This document shows positions 34,079 to 43,394 of a DNA stretch of 64,000 nt, piece by piece. Origin of the DNA: CAVORB01 sp963698495 (GTDB lineage: Bacteria; Pseudomonadota; Gammaproteobacteria; Chromatiales; Chromatiaceae). The stretch's first letter is position 1; every line of letters starts with the position of its first letter. Position numbers and translations under genes: made by a program. The notes beneath the pieces were generated by a model that saw only the letters and a program-made list of their open reading frames with translations, did no database searches and had not been told where the DNA came from. Location of the stretch: the NCBI GenBank assembly GCA_963698495.1, contig CAVORB010000013.1:124001-188000 (forward strand). The letters run 5' to 3'.

Positions 34079-34501
34079 CTAGCGGTCATCTGGGGATCGT
34101 CTGCAAAGGCCGCGCTCATCCGGAACCTCCACCGCATCGACGATGGCCTCCACCAGCTCCCCCAGCTCCCGCGCGGAGAGCGCCTGCATGACCTTGGCCA
34201 GCAGGTCCGGTCGCACGCCCGCGTAGACCGAGCGCCCGTCCGCGAGGTTCACGACCACGCCCGAGGTATGACAGCCGGCGGAAGACCCGAGGTCGGCCTC
34301 GTACAGCCGCTGGTCGAGCGCGAACATCTCGTCGTAGTAAGCGTCGATGATGTCCGCCAGGGCGTCATCCACGTCGCCTTCGTCCAACTGCACGATCAGC
34401 TCCAGCTCCCCCCGCGCGAGGCTGGAAGGCACCCCCTTCTCCTCCACGAAGCCCCGAAATCGTGCGCAAGGCTCCGGGTTGAAAAAGACATACTCAAGCA
34501 T
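34079..34501 (-). CDS. Conserved 140-residue protein of unknown function
   Basis: Starts at ATG 34501 (MLEYVFFNPEPCARFRGFVEEKGV). The product is acidic, without signal peptide or membrane helix. A helical stretch DVDDALADIIDAYYDEMFALDQRLYEADLG is followed by a strand region GVVVNLADGRSVYAGV and a helical SARELGELVEAIVDAVE. It is divergent from comF with 63 bases between. I recognise the style of a small gammaproteobacterial orphan family, without function. Confidence 0.6.
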   Translation of the reverse strand: MLEYVFFNPEPCARFRGFVEEKGVPSSLARGELELIVQLDEGDVDDALADIIDAYYDEMFALDQRLYEADLGSSAGCHTSGVVVNLADGRSVYAGVRPDLLAKVMQALSARELGELVEAIVDAVEVPDERGLCRRSPDDR

Positions 34502-34564
34502 GGGCCATGCCCCCGCAGGAAAAGTGGGCGATGATACACCCATGGATGACACCGGCACTCCCCC

Positions 34565-35272
34565 ATGCTCGGGCGCGCGCTCGAATCCGTCGTAGGGCGG
34601 CTCTATCCCGCCACCTGCGCGCTGTGCGGGGCGCCGGGTCACGCCGGGCTCGATCTCTGTCCCGGTTGTCTCCGGGACCTTCCCCACAACCTGCACCGCT
34701 GCCCTCGCTGCGCCCTGCCCCTGCCCTCGGACGCCCCGCGCGTTGCCCTGTGCGGCCCGTGTCAGCGCAGGCCACCGCCCTTCGACGCCTGCTGCGCGCC
34801 CTTCCGCTACGAGGACCCGGTTCCGGCCCTGATCGGCGGGGCCAAGTTTCGCTCCCGGCTCGAGCTGGCTCGCCTGCTCGGGCAGTGCCTGGCTCGCGCC
34901 CTCTACGAGCAAGGGGCGGAGATGCCCGGCGTGATTCTGCCAGTCCCACTGCATCCGCGCCGGCTGCGCGAGCGGGGCTACAACCAGGCGCTCGAGATCG
35001 CCCGGGCGGCGAGCCGCGAGCTTGGCGTCCGCTGCGACGCCGGCTGCTGCGACCGAGTCCTGGCGACCGCCCCGCAGGCGGGGCTGCACCAGAAGGAACG
35101 TCGGCGCAACGTGCGCGGCGCCTTTCGCGTGACCCGCCCGCCGGCGGCGGGTCACGTGGCGGTGCTCGACGACGTGGTCACCACCGGCAGCACGGTGGCG
35201 GAGTTGGCGCGGGTCCTGCGCAAGGCGGGCGTCGAGCGCATCGACGTCTGGGCGGTGGCCCGCACGCCATGA
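34565..35272 (+). CDS. comF: ComF-family phosphoribosyltransferase-like protein
   Basis: A 235-residue protein with an N-terminal double zinc finger (cysteine pairs CALC, CPGC, CPRC, CGPC at residues 18-69) and a C-terminal phosphoribosyltransferase domain with VAVLDDVVTTGSTV. ComF/GntX proteins support DNA uptake or late competence steps; in this lineage the gene usually stands next to bioB, as here. Cytoplasmic. ATG 34565. Confidence 0.9.
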   Translation: MLGRALESVVGRLYPATCALCGAPGHAGLDLCPGCLRDLPHNLHRCPRCALPLPSDAPRVALCGPCQRRPPPFDACCAPFRYEDPVPALIGGAKFRSRLELARLLGQCLARALYEQGAEMPGVILPVPLHPRRLRERGYNQALEIARAASRELGVRCDAGCCDRVLATAPQAGLHQKERRRNVRGAFRVTRPPAAGHVAVLDDVVTTGSTVAELARVLRKAGVERIDVWAVARTP

Positions 35273-35287
35273 CGGCGGGCTGCGGCG

Positions 35288-36199
35288 TCACCGATCGACC
35301 GGCCCGGCCACCGCCGCCAGCACCCGCATCGGACCCTCCGCACCGATGAGCTCGAGCTGGGCCCGATCCTTGACGAACAAGGAGCCGGCGAAACCCAGGG
35401 CGTTGATCGACACCCCGCGAAAGCACTCCTGCAGCCGCAGCACCGCCAGCATCCAGCCGTCGGTGACCAGAAGATTGTAGGGGGCGGACTGCCTCGACTC
35501 CCCGTCCCGCTCCACCGCCCTGATCCCCAACCGCGCGAGCAGGTCCAGGTACTGTGCATAGGCCTCCTCCGCTTGCTTCGGACCGGGTTTTCGACGGGCG
35601 AAGGCATGCGCGAAGAGCAGGCCCGGACAGCAGGGCCCGGCGCCTTCGAGCAGCGGCTCCACGGGCACGGGAGGCCCATCTTGCGCGAGGGGGAGGGGTA
35701 CCAGCTGCAGGTGTTTGTGGGGCTGGCTGGCACCGGCGGCGGCGCCGCCATTGTAGAACCCCAGACCGGGATACTCCTCCATGCAGGCGAGCAGCGCCCG
35801 GAAGTCGTCGGGGGTGAGCAGGGTCTCCTGGTGCTCGAATCGGCGGGTGACGACAAGCAGGTGCCGATCGAGCACGTTGAACTTGTTGAGCACCGCGAGA
35901 TGGGAGCGTGAGACCTGAGACACGGTGAGCTCCGGCTCGGGGGGCAGGAACGGGTTCCGCGCCCTGCCCTCCTCATCCCTGGGTCCGGCGCCGCTGCGCC
36001 GCTCAGCCTCCTTGCGCCGCAGGCTGGAGACCATGCGCACCAGGAAGCGCACGCCGGCGTCCTCGATCACCAACTGCTCGGTCTCGATCGGCCTCAGCGC
36101 CCCGCGCCGCAGCGCCTCCCGGGTCGTGCGCTCCAGGGCGGAGCGCAGGCTACCCGGTTGCAGCAGAATATCGTCGGCCAACTCGCCCCCCGCGGTCAT
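35288..36199 (-). CDS. ATP adenylyltransferase / Ap4A phosphorylase
   Basis: A 303-residue HIT-superfamily protein. The catalytic segment GASQPHKHLQLVPLP carries the modified histidine triad (PHKHLQ). VLNKFNVLDRHLLVVTRRFEHQ and FYNGG are typical of the Apa1/2 family, which cleaves diadenosine tetraphosphate with phosphate to ADP and ATP. Cytoplasmic. The ATG at 36199 has no Shine-Dalgarno. It is convergent with comF and divergent from the aldolase gene. Confidence 0.9.
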   Translation of the reverse strand: MTAGGELADDILLQPGSLRSALERTTREALRRGALRPIETEQLVIEDAGVRFLVRMVSSLRRKEAERRSGAGPRDEEGRARNPFLPPEPELTVSQVSRSHLAVLNKFNVLDRHLLVVTRRFEHQETLLTPDDFRALLACMEEYPGLGFYNGGAAAGASQPHKHLQLVPLPLAQDGPPVPVEPLLEGAGPCCPGLLFAHAFARRKPGPKQAEEAYAQYLDLLARLGIRAVERDGESRQSAPYNLLVTDGWMLAVLRLQECFRGVSINALGFAGSLFVKDRAQLELIGAEGPMRVLAAVAGPVDR

Positions 36200-36267
36200 G
36201 CAAACAACACAATCACTCGCTATTGTTTATTGTTTCAGAATCTGCAACCAGACATTCAGGGGGCGAC

Positions 36268-37317
36268 ATGACCGATATCACCACGCTGCTGGCCGCCGAG
36301 GCCGGGGACCTGTTGGGACACGAGAGCACCGGAATCCCGCGTTCCATGCTGCACCTGCCGGGACCCGATTTCGTCGACCGGGTGATGATGGATTCCGACC
36401 GCAAGCCTGGGGTCCTCCGCGCCTTCCAGACCCTGCTCGATCACGGCCGTCTCGGCGGCAGCGGCTACGTCTCGATCCTGCCGGTGGACCAGGGGGTGGA
36501 GCACTCGGGCGGCGCCTCGTTCGCCCCCAACCCGATCTACTTCGACCCGGAGAACATCATCCGGCTGGCGATGGAGGGCGGGTGCAACGCGGTGGCCTCG
36601 ACCCTGGGCGTGCTGGGCTCGGTCGGGCGGCGCTACGCCCATAAGATCCCCTTCCTGGTCAAGCTCAACCACAACGAGATGCTCACCTACCCGACCATCT
36701 ACGACCAGACCCTGTGGGCGGACGTGGACCAGGCCTTCGAGATGGGCGCGGTGGCGGTGGGCGCCACCATCTACTTCGGCTCCGAGGAGTCCCGGCGCCA
36801 GATCCAGGAGGTGAGCGAGGCCTTCGCCCGCGCCCACGAGCTCGGCATGATCACCGTGCTCTGGGCCTACCTGCGCAACCCCGCGTTCAAGCACGAGGGG
36901 ACCGACTACCACGAAGCCGCGGACCTCACCGGACAGGCCAATCACCTCGCCGCCACCATCGAGGCGGACATCGTCAAGCAGAAGCAGGCGACCAACGACG
37001 GCGGCTACACCGCCATCGGCTTCGGCAAGACTCACCCGCGGGTGTATGAAGAGCTGTCGGGAGTCCACCCCATCGACCGGGTGCGCTACCAGGTCGCCAA
37101 CTGCTACATGGGGCGGATCGGGATGATCAACTCCGGCGGACCCTCGGGAAAGGACGACCTGCACCAGGCGGTGCGCACCGCGGTGATCAACAAGCGCGCC
37201 GGCGGCATGGGGCTGATCTCGGGCCGCAAGGCCTTCCAGAAGCCGATGGACGAAGGCGTGAAGCTACTCAACGCCATCCAGGACGTGTATCTCTCGCCGG
37301 AGGTGACGATTGCGTGA
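36268..37317 (+). CDS. fbaB: Class I fructose-bisphosphate aldolase (DhnA/FbaB type)
   Basis: ATG 36268 follows CAGGGGGCGAC and is preferred over the upstream ATG at 36223. The 349-residue TIM-barrel enzyme interconverts fructose-1,6-bisphosphate and two triose phosphates by a Schiff base. Family blocks are VSILPVDQGVEHSGG, ASTLGVLGSVGRRYAHKIPFLVKLNHNE, VGATIYFGSEES and RAGGMGLISGRKAFQ, which holds the phosphate site. Cytoplasmic glycolysis/gluconeogenesis. Monocistronic. Confidence 0.92.
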   Translation: MTDITTLLAAEAGDLLGHESTGIPRSMLHLPGPDFVDRVMMDSDRKPGVLRAFQTLLDHGRLGGSGYVSILPVDQGVEHSGGASFAPNPIYFDPENIIRLAMEGGCNAVASTLGVLGSVGRRYAHKIPFLVKLNHNEMLTYPTIYDQTLWADVDQAFEMGAVAVGATIYFGSEESRRQIQEVSEAFARAHELGMITVLWAYLRNPAFKHEGTDYHEAADLTGQANHLAATIEADIVKQKQATNDGGYTAIGFGKTHPRVYEELSGVHPIDRVRYQVANCYMGRIGMINSGGPSGKDDLHQAVRTAVINKRAGGMGLISGRKAFQKPMDEGVKLLNAIQDVYLSPEVTIA

Positions 37318-37359
37318 GGCGGGAGTGGTCTCCGGGGGCGGCAGGGCCCATACAGCGCC

Positions 37360-38577
37360 TCAGGCCCCCAGCACCTCGGCCAGCCAATCGAACATGCGCT
37401 GATCGTACAGACCCCTGGCCTTGGGCTCGCAATGCCAGTTCGCGCCCTCTTCCGCGGTGAACCGGACCAGGGTCTTCGGGCAGGACAGGGCCTCGTAGAC
37501 CTCCGCGGACTGGCCCGGCCAGAACTGCTCGTCGTCCGGATCGGCGATGAACATCGGGCAGCGGATCAGCTCCACAAGCCCGCGGACGTTGTACTTCTGG
37601 ACCATCTTGAAGAGCAGGTAGTGGCTGTTTGGCATGTAGGGCCTCATGCGCCACTCGAACACCTGGCGCGCCACGTCACCCGCCTGTCGCAGGCCTTCGT
37701 TCATCGCCTCGTTGAATTCCTGCTCCCGCCCCGCGTCGAGCAGGCCGCGCATCTCGCCGGGGAGTTCGCGCAGGAAGGACTCGGATACGTCCATCACCGC
37801 CGGGTCCACGATACCCGCCGCGATGCGGTGCTCGAAGGCCAGGGCGCGAAGGACCCAGTAGCCTCCCTGGCTGATGCCCGAAAGGGCGATGCGGCCGGGG
37901 TCCACGTCCTCCCGGTCGAGCAGGAAGTCGACAACCGGCGTGATCACCCCCTCCCAGTCGTGGCGAAAGGGGGTTTTCTGCAACCACAGCATGGCATTCT
38001 GGCCTGGCCCGTCGAAGACCAGGGCGCTGTATCCCCTCTCGAGCGCCCCAGCGACGCCGCCCGTCCACATCCCACAGGTAGCCCCGTCGCTGCCGTTGTT
38101 GAAGATGATCGTGGTCCGGCGCTCAGGCGCTTCATCGGGACGGAAGAAATATCCCGGAATGGTGGTGCCTTCGTAGGGGATGCCTACCTTCTCCGCCGGC
38201 GGATTCAGGTGAGCGCAGAATGACTCCCAGCATCCAAGGTGACGCTTCCAGGCGGGCAGGCTTCGGGACGGGTCTTTCGTCCCGTCGAGGAAGGTCGTGG
38301 AGGCGGCGAAGTAGGTAGCCGCACGCAGGTAGGCCCTCCGCGCGCTGACGGAGTTACCCGCGGAAGCGCTCTGCTCGGCGATTCCTTCCAGGCGCTCGGC
38401 AGCCGCAAACCACTCTCGAAACCACTGCTCGTGATCACCGGACGGAACGCGCGCGATGACGGCAAGCACCTCGCCCGCGTCGGCCGCCCCATAGTGGCAG
38501 GAGCCGAGCAGGATCTGGGTCTCGAAGTCCATCTGCGGTTCTTCCATGAAGTACCGTTTCGGCTTTGCCTGGGTCAC
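37360..38577 (-). CDS. FrsA-like alpha/beta hydrolase
   Basis: GTG 38577 has GGAG eight bases upstream; ATG 38547 and 38532 are internal alternatives. The 405-residue protein has a helical N-terminal cap (SARRAYLRAATYFAAST) and an alpha/beta hydrolase core. The core shows TIIFNNGSDG, the nucleophile elbow IALSGISQGGYWVLRAL, the acidic FIADPDDEQFWPGQS and a histidine in EEGANWHCEPK. This is the DUF1100/esterase layout shared with 2,6-dihydroxypseudooxynicotine hydrolase. Substrate unknown. Cytoplasmic. Confidence 0.82.
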   Translation of the reverse strand: MTQAKPKRYFMEEPQMDFETQILLGSCHYGAADAGEVLAVIARVPSGDHEQWFREWFAAAERLEGIAEQSASAGNSVSARRAYLRAATYFAASTTFLDGTKDPSRSLPAWKRHLGCWESFCAHLNPPAEKVGIPYEGTTIPGYFFRPDEAPERRTTIIFNNGSDGATCGMWTGGVAGALERGYSALVFDGPGQNAMLWLQKTPFRHDWEGVITPVVDFLLDREDVDPGRIALSGISQGGYWVLRALAFEHRIAAGIVDPAVMDVSESFLRELPGEMRGLLDAGREQEFNEAMNEGLRQAGDVARQVFEWRMRPYMPNSHYLLFKMVQKYNVRGLVELIRCPMFIADPDDEQFWPGQSAEVYEALSCPKTLVRFTAEEGANWHCEPKARGLYDQRMFDWLAEVLGA

Positions 38578-38704
38578 GCGATCTACTCCAACCTGCCGCC
38601 GTCCCGGCTCTGCTCCCGCACACCCGCATCGCACCTCGGCGACCGGAGATCCCGCCCGGCAAGCCTGGTCCGCCGTTGCAGGTCGGCCGAGACCGGCCGG
38701 GTGG

Positions 38705-39118
38705 CTACTCCGGAGACCAATAGAAGCCCTCGGACGCCGCACCGCTGGCGGGTACGGTGACCGAGCGGGTCTGGACCTTTCCAGCGTTCTCGGCCGAGAC
38801 GCGGTAGCTTCCGGCGGGGACCTTGGCGTAGAAGTAAGGACCGTCGGAGACGGCCTCGAGCAGGACCTGCCCACCCGAATCGGCGATCGTCACCGGAACC
38901 TCGGCGAGGAAGGCCCCCGATCCCGACACGGCGAACAGCAGCCGCAGATTGTAATCGGATTTCGCCTGCTCCAGGGCCTCCTGCTCGGAAGCGCCGACGC
39001 CGCCGCTGACGTAACTGATTCCGCCGGCGCTCTTCACCTCCAAGCCCACGGCCTCGGCGGCGGCGAGCGCCACGACGGCGGACAACAGGCAGGCCGAAAC
39101 CTTGCTCAGTCTGGTCAT
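38705..39118 (-). CDS. Exported carboxypeptidase-regulatory-like protein
   Basis: Start taken at ATG 39118 (MTRLSKVSACLLSAVVALAAAEA), three codons inside the longest frame. The mature 110 residues carry GGISYVSGGVGASEQEALEQAKSDYNLRLLFA and then an Ig-like strand pattern (VPVTIADSGGQVLLEAVSDGPYFYAKVPAGSYRVSAENAG). Periplasmic, no enzyme motif. A widespread small protein type without known role. Confidence 0.7.
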   Translation of the reverse strand: MTRLSKVSACLLSAVVALAAAEAVGLEVKSAGGISYVSGGVGASEQEALEQAKSDYNLRLLFAVSGSGAFLAEVPVTIADSGGQVLLEAVSDGPYFYAKVPAGSYRVSAENAGKVQTRSVTVPASGAASEGFYWSPE

Positions 39119-39169
39119 TGCACTCAAAACCCCCAGGTTGTCTGCGCAAGCACGATTGCATCGCGCATT

Positions 39170-40246
39170 TCAGGATAGCACCCCGTCGGCGAAGCGCCGC
39201 GCCGCGGTCGGCCCTGGACGGTCAGCGGGTCTTTGTAGGGTCTTCGAGGGCAGCTCGCCGAATTGCCGGCGGTATTCGCCGGCGAAACGGCCGAGCTGGC
39301 GGATCCCATGCCGGCGAGCCAGCTCGGAGACGGTCGCGGCATCTTCGGGGGCCTTGAGAAGCGCTTTCTGAACCTCGTTGAGCCGCATCAGGGCGGCGTA
39401 GCGCTTCGGGGACATGCTCAGGTGCTCGCGAAAGGCCAGCTCCAGGGTCCGCTGGCTGACACCGAGACCCGCCGCCAGCTCAGGGACGCTCGGCGTTGCG
39501 GCCCCCGCATCGAGCACCAAACGCTCGAACCCCTGGACCAGGGCGCTGCGCTTCCGGTAGCTCGTGCGCCGGGCGTGATGCGGCCGGCTCTCAGGGTCCA
39601 GCACGCGCCGCAGCGTTTCCAGCAATGTGCCGACCGTCGCGTCCGAATCCCGACGGGGGCCCGCCGGAGCGCCGCCACTGCCGCAATTCGAGCTCAGCAA
39701 CCGGCGCAGCAGATCCGCGAGCGCCGCGTTGGCGGGACGGGTGGCGGAATAGACGCCGACCCCGTTCAGGACCTCCGGCGGGATGCCGGCGTCCAGCAGC
39801 AGCCGTCTCGGTAACTGGAGCGCGACCCACTCGGTATCCGCGGGCACCAGATAGTCCATTTCCGCTCCCTCGGGGAACACCACCAGGTCGTTGCGTCCGA
39901 ACCGGTGGGCGTTGATGCACCCCGCCTCGCGCTCGGCCAGGATGCAGCCGAGCACGACGGCGCCCGCCGCGAAGCAGCCGCGGGACTGCAAGGTCTGGTT
40001 GTAGCACCCGCTGTCCAGCAGAAGCTCGCTCAAGCGCAGCCGCTTGAGCTGACCGCGAAAAGGCCCGCGTCCGAGCTGCCGGTGCTCCAATCCGCTGCCC
40101 GCAACCGCCTCGCTCAACAGGTCCACGTCGAACACGTCCAGCGCCAGTGACGCGGACGACACCGCCGCTGCCGGATCGTCGGATGGATCCGGTGTCGGCT
40201 TGCGAAAACTGGATAACGCCATTGTTTTGGGCTCGCTAGCGTCCAT
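39170..40246 (-). CDS. AraC-family regulator, divergent from the sulfatase gene
   Basis: A 358-residue protein starting at ATG 40246 (MDASEPKTMALSS). The N-terminal half holds an AraC-binding-like cupin region (FGRNDLVVFPEGAEMDYLVPADTEWVALQLP). The C-terminal half holds a double helix-turn-helix (VPELAAGLGVSQRTLELAFREHLSMSPKRY and VSELARRHGIRQLGRFAGEYRRQFG). It is 46 bases from the divergent sulfatase gene and is its likely regulator. Confidence 0.85.
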   Translation of the reverse strand: MDASEPKTMALSSFRKPTPDPSDDPAAAVSSASLALDVFDVDLLSEAVAGSGLEHRQLGRGPFRGQLKRLRLSELLLDSGCYNQTLQSRGCFAAGAVVLGCILAEREAGCINAHRFGRNDLVVFPEGAEMDYLVPADTEWVALQLPRRLLLDAGIPPEVLNGVGVYSATRPANAALADLLRRLLSSNCGSGGAPAGPRRDSDATVGTLLETLRRVLDPESRPHHARRTSYRKRSALVQGFERLVLDAGAATPSVPELAAGLGVSQRTLELAFREHLSMSPKRYAALMRLNEVQKALLKAPEDAATVSELARRHGIRQLGRFAGEYRRQFGELPSKTLQRPADRPGPTAARRFADGVLS

Positions 40247-40292
40247 ACTCCAAACGCACTGAATAACTAGGTAATTGCAGACGGAGGAGAGG

Positions 40293-41867
40293 ATGATGTC
40301 AACCTTGTCCAGATTTTTTCCAGCCCTGCTCCTGGCAGGACTGGTTTTTCCCGGTCCAGGAACCGCGTCGGATAAACCGAACATCCTGGTCGTGTGGGGC
40401 GACGATATCGGCCAATCGAACATCAGCACCTACACCAAGGGGCTGGTCGGGTACAAGACCCCCAACATCGACCGCATCGCCAACGAGGGCCTGACCTTCA
40501 CCGACTATTACGCCGAGCAGTCCTGCACCGCCGGGCGCGCCTCCTTCATCATGGGTCAGAGCGTATTCCGCACCGGTCTCTCCAAGGTCGGCCTGCCGGG
40601 CGCAAAGGAGGGAATGCAAACCGAAGATCCGACCATCGCCGGCATGCTCAAGTCCATCGGCTACGCCACTGGCCAGTTCGGCAAGAACCACCTCGGCGAC
40701 CGCGACGAGCACCTGCCCACCAACCACGGCTTCGACGAGTTCTTCGGCAACCTCTACCACCTCAATGCCGAGGAGGAGCCGGAGAATCTCGATTACCCGG
40801 GCGACATGATGCTGCCCAGCGGTCAGACCTTCCGCCAAAAATTCGGCCCCCGCGGCGTGATCCACTCCTGGGCCATGCCGGACGGCAGCCAGAAGATTGA
40901 GGACACCGGCCCCCTGACCAGGAAGCGCATGGAAACGGTCGACGACGAGACCTCCGACCGGGCCATCGCCTTCATCAAGGAGCAAGAGGCCGCGGGCAAG
41001 CCCTGGTTCGTGTGGTGGAACGGCACCCGCATGCACTTCCGCACCCACGTCAAGCCCGAGCTGCGCGGCATCTCCGGGCAGGACGAGTACGCGGACGGCA
41101 TGGTCGAGCATGACATGCACATCGGCAAGTTCCTGACCCTCCTCGACGAGCTGGGCATCGCCGACAACACCATCGTCTTCTACTCCACGGATAACGGCCC
41201 GCACATGAACACCTGGCCCGACGCGGGCTGGAATCCCTTCCGCGGCGAGAAGAACACCAATTGGGAGGGCGGCTGGCGCGTCCCCGCCATGGTGCGCTGG
41301 CCCGGCAAGATTCCGGCCGGCCAGTGGAGTAACGAGATCGTCCACCATATGGACTGGTTCCCGACCTTCCTCGCGGCCGCGGGCGTCCCCGAGGTCAAGC
41401 AGATGCTGAGGACCGGCACCAATTCCCAGGCCCTTAACCGCTTCTACAAGGTGCACTTGGACGGCTACAACATCCTTCCCCTGCTGACCGGCGAGACCGA
41501 CCAGAGCCCGCGCAAGGAGGTCTTCTACTTCTCCGACGACGGCGATCTGACCGCGCTGCGCTACGGGGACTGGAAGGTCCTGTTCATGGAGCAGCCCGTG
41601 GCCGGCACTTTCCGCGTGTGGCAACAGCCCTTCGTGCCCCTGCGCGTGCCCTTCATCTTCAACCTGCGCCGCGACCCTTACGAGCGCGCGACCATCACCT
41701 CAAACGCCTACTACGAGTGGCTGATAGACCGCGCTTACCTGCTGGTCCCGGCTCAGGCCTACGTCGGGCAGTTCCTGCAGACCTTCCAGGAGTTCCCGCC
41801 GCGCCAGAAGGCGGCAAGCTTCAGCCTGGACAAGGTCATGGATGCGCTGTCGCCGTCCGGCGGCTGA
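40293..41867 (+). CDS. Arylsulfatase (Cys-type, exported)
   Basis: A 524-residue sulfatase with signal peptide (FFPALLLAGLVFPGPGTAS). The formylglycine motif is C78-T-A-G-R (EQSCTAGRASF), so activation needs a maturation enzyme, which is not in the window. Metal residues show in VVWGDDIGQ near residue 36 and YSTDNGPHMNTW later; FGKNHLGD carries the usual K/H pair. GGAGGAGAGG precedes tandem ATGs at 40293 and 40296. Substrate unknown. It likely forms a sulfatase-phosphatase pair with the following HAD gene, though a terminator separates them. Confidence 0.9.
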   Translation: MMSTLSRFFPALLLAGLVFPGPGTASDKPNILVVWGDDIGQSNISTYTKGLVGYKTPNIDRIANEGLTFTDYYAEQSCTAGRASFIMGQSVFRTGLSKVGLPGAKEGMQTEDPTIAGMLKSIGYATGQFGKNHLGDRDEHLPTNHGFDEFFGNLYHLNAEEEPENLDYPGDMMLPSGQTFRQKFGPRGVIHSWAMPDGSQKIEDTGPLTRKRMETVDDETSDRAIAFIKEQEAAGKPWFVWWNGTRMHFRTHVKPELRGISGQDEYADGMVEHDMHIGKFLTLLDELGIADNTIVFYSTDNGPHMNTWPDAGWNPFRGEKNTNWEGGWRVPAMVRWPGKIPAGQWSNEIVHHMDWFPTFLAAAGVPEVKQMLRTGTNSQALNRFYKVHLDGYNILPLLTGETDQSPRKEVFYFSDDGDLTALRYGDWKVLFMEQPVAGTFRVWQQPFVPLRVPFIFNLRRDPYERATITSNAYYEWLIDRAYLLVPAQAYVGQFLQTFQEFPPRQKAASFSLDKVMDALSPSGG

Positions 41868-41915
41868 GGCGAACAGGCAACCGCGGGGGCAAGGACGCCC
41901 CCATAGACCCGCGAT

Positions 41916-41945
41916 CCGGGCCGCCTCTGCGGCCCGGTCTAGTTT
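41916..41945 (+). terminator. Terminator after the sulfatase gene
   Basis: Stem CCGGGCCGC-CTCT-GCGGCCCGG followed by TCTAGTTTT, 49 bases past the sulfatase stop. Confidence 0.75.
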
Positions 41946-42012
41946 TCGCGGTCATGCCCGGCGTACGCATGCCGGAGGTGGCCGACACCCCGCAATCCGA
42001 GGACCAACCGAC

Positions 42013-43056
42013 ATGACGACGCAACACAGCCGCTTGGGCAGAACACCCCGTAGGACATCCGCTTTTCTTGCCGGCCTTCTGGGTTTCGCCTGTGTCTGCT
42101 GGCTCGCCGCCGCGGCAGCCGCCGAGGACCCGCTGCCGTCCTGGAACGCTGGCCCGACCGAGAACGCGATCGTCGAATTCGTCGCCGCCGTCACCGCAGA
42201 GGGCTCGCCGCACTACGTGGCCCCCGCCGAGCGCATCGCGGTTTTCGACAACGACGGAACCCTGTGGGTCGAGCAGCCCATGTATACCCAGCTGGCCTTC
42301 GTGCTGGAACGGGTGAAGGAGCTGGCGCCGCAGCACCCCGAGTGGCAGGAGCAGCAGCCGTTCAAGGCCGCGCTCGAAGGCGACCTGACCGCCCTGGGCG
42401 AGGCCGGCATGGAGGGCCTGATGCAGCTCCTCATGGCCACCCACGCCGGCATGACCAGCGAGGAGTTCGGGCGCATCGCCTCGGACTGGCTGGCCAAGGC
42501 CCGGCACCCCAGGTTCGAGCGCCCCTACACGGAGCTGGTCTACCAGCCCATGCTGGAGCTGCTCGATTACCTTCGCGCCAATGGGTTCAAGACCTTTATC
42601 ATCTCCGGCGGCGGCGTCGACTTCATGCGCCCCTGGACCGAGCCCGTCTACGGCATCCCGCCGGATCAGGTCGTGGGCTCCATGATCGAGCTCAGGTACG
42701 AGGAGCGCGATGGCGAGCCCGTGCTCGTCCGCGAGCCGAAAATCGCCTTCATCGACGACAAGGCCGGCAAGCCGGTGGGAATCCAGCGGCACATCGGCCG
42801 GCGGCCGATCCTTGCCTTCGGCAACTCCGACGGCGACCTGCAGATGCTCAAGTGGACCACGGCCGGCGACGGGCGCCGCCTCGGCCTGATCCTCCGCCAC
42901 GACGACGCGGAGCGGGAGTACGCCTATGACCGCGAGAGCCACTTCGGCAAGCTGGACAAGGCCCTCGACTTGGCCGGCGACGAAGGCTGGACGGTCGTCT
43001 CCATGAAGTCCGATTGGGGTCGGGTCTTCCCGCCCGCTGCCGAGATTTCGCGCTAG
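42013..43056 (+). CDS. Exported HAD-superfamily phosphatase
   Basis: ATG 42013 leads a twin-arginine-like basic start (RLGRTPRRTS) and a hydrophobic signal (AFLAGLLGFACVCWLAAAAAAE). The 347-residue product has HAD motifs: D79-N-D81-G-T (AVFDNDGT), IISGGGVDF, lysine in the KPVGIQRHIG region and FGNSDGDLQML. It should hydrolyse a phosphomonoester in the periplasm. Family members are often next to sulfatases, as here. Confidence 0.87.
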   Translation: MTTQHSRLGRTPRRTSAFLAGLLGFACVCWLAAAAAAEDPLPSWNAGPTENAIVEFVAAVTAEGSPHYVAPAERIAVFDNDGTLWVEQPMYTQLAFVLERVKELAPQHPEWQEQQPFKAALEGDLTALGEAGMEGLMQLLMATHAGMTSEEFGRIASDWLAKARHPRFERPYTELVYQPMLELLDYLRANGFKTFIISGGGVDFMRPWTEPVYGIPPDQVVGSMIELRYEERDGEPVLVREPKIAFIDDKAGKPVGIQRHIGRRPILAFGNSDGDLQMLKWTTAGDGRRLGLILRHDDAEREYAYDRESHFGKLDKALDLAGDEGWTVVSMKSDWGRVFPPAAEISR

Positions 43057-43394
43057 ACGCTCATTGGACTCGCGAATCCGGCCATTGCAAGCAATCGTAT
43101 CCGGATTCGCACCCTCCCTCCGCGGCGTCGCCGCCATCTCCCTCTCGCACGCCCCGCCGCCGGGAATCCCCGGCGAGCCCCTGGCCGCCTCCCATCCGAC
43201 AGTTCGGCGCGATTCTCGCGCGATATTGGGTAGAATTGGCAGCCAGCCTCCGAATGCGGCAGGACTCGGGGGCCGAACAGCACGCGCGGTGTCCCCGGCG
43301 GACCGAGCCGAGCATTCGGGACAGACCCGGTGATGACTGGGAAAACCGCACCGCGCGGCAACTGTGTCCGCGCACTCGCCATGGTTGGAACAAG
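43057..43394. other. Intergenic region with a long hairpin
   Basis: Contains a nested inverted repeat at 43072-43110: outer stem GCGAATCCGG / CCGGATTCGC and inner ATTGC-AA-GCAAT. No T-tract follows. The rest shows no gene; the promoter of the OmpA-like lipoprotein should lie in the right half but is not clear. Confidence 0.5.
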
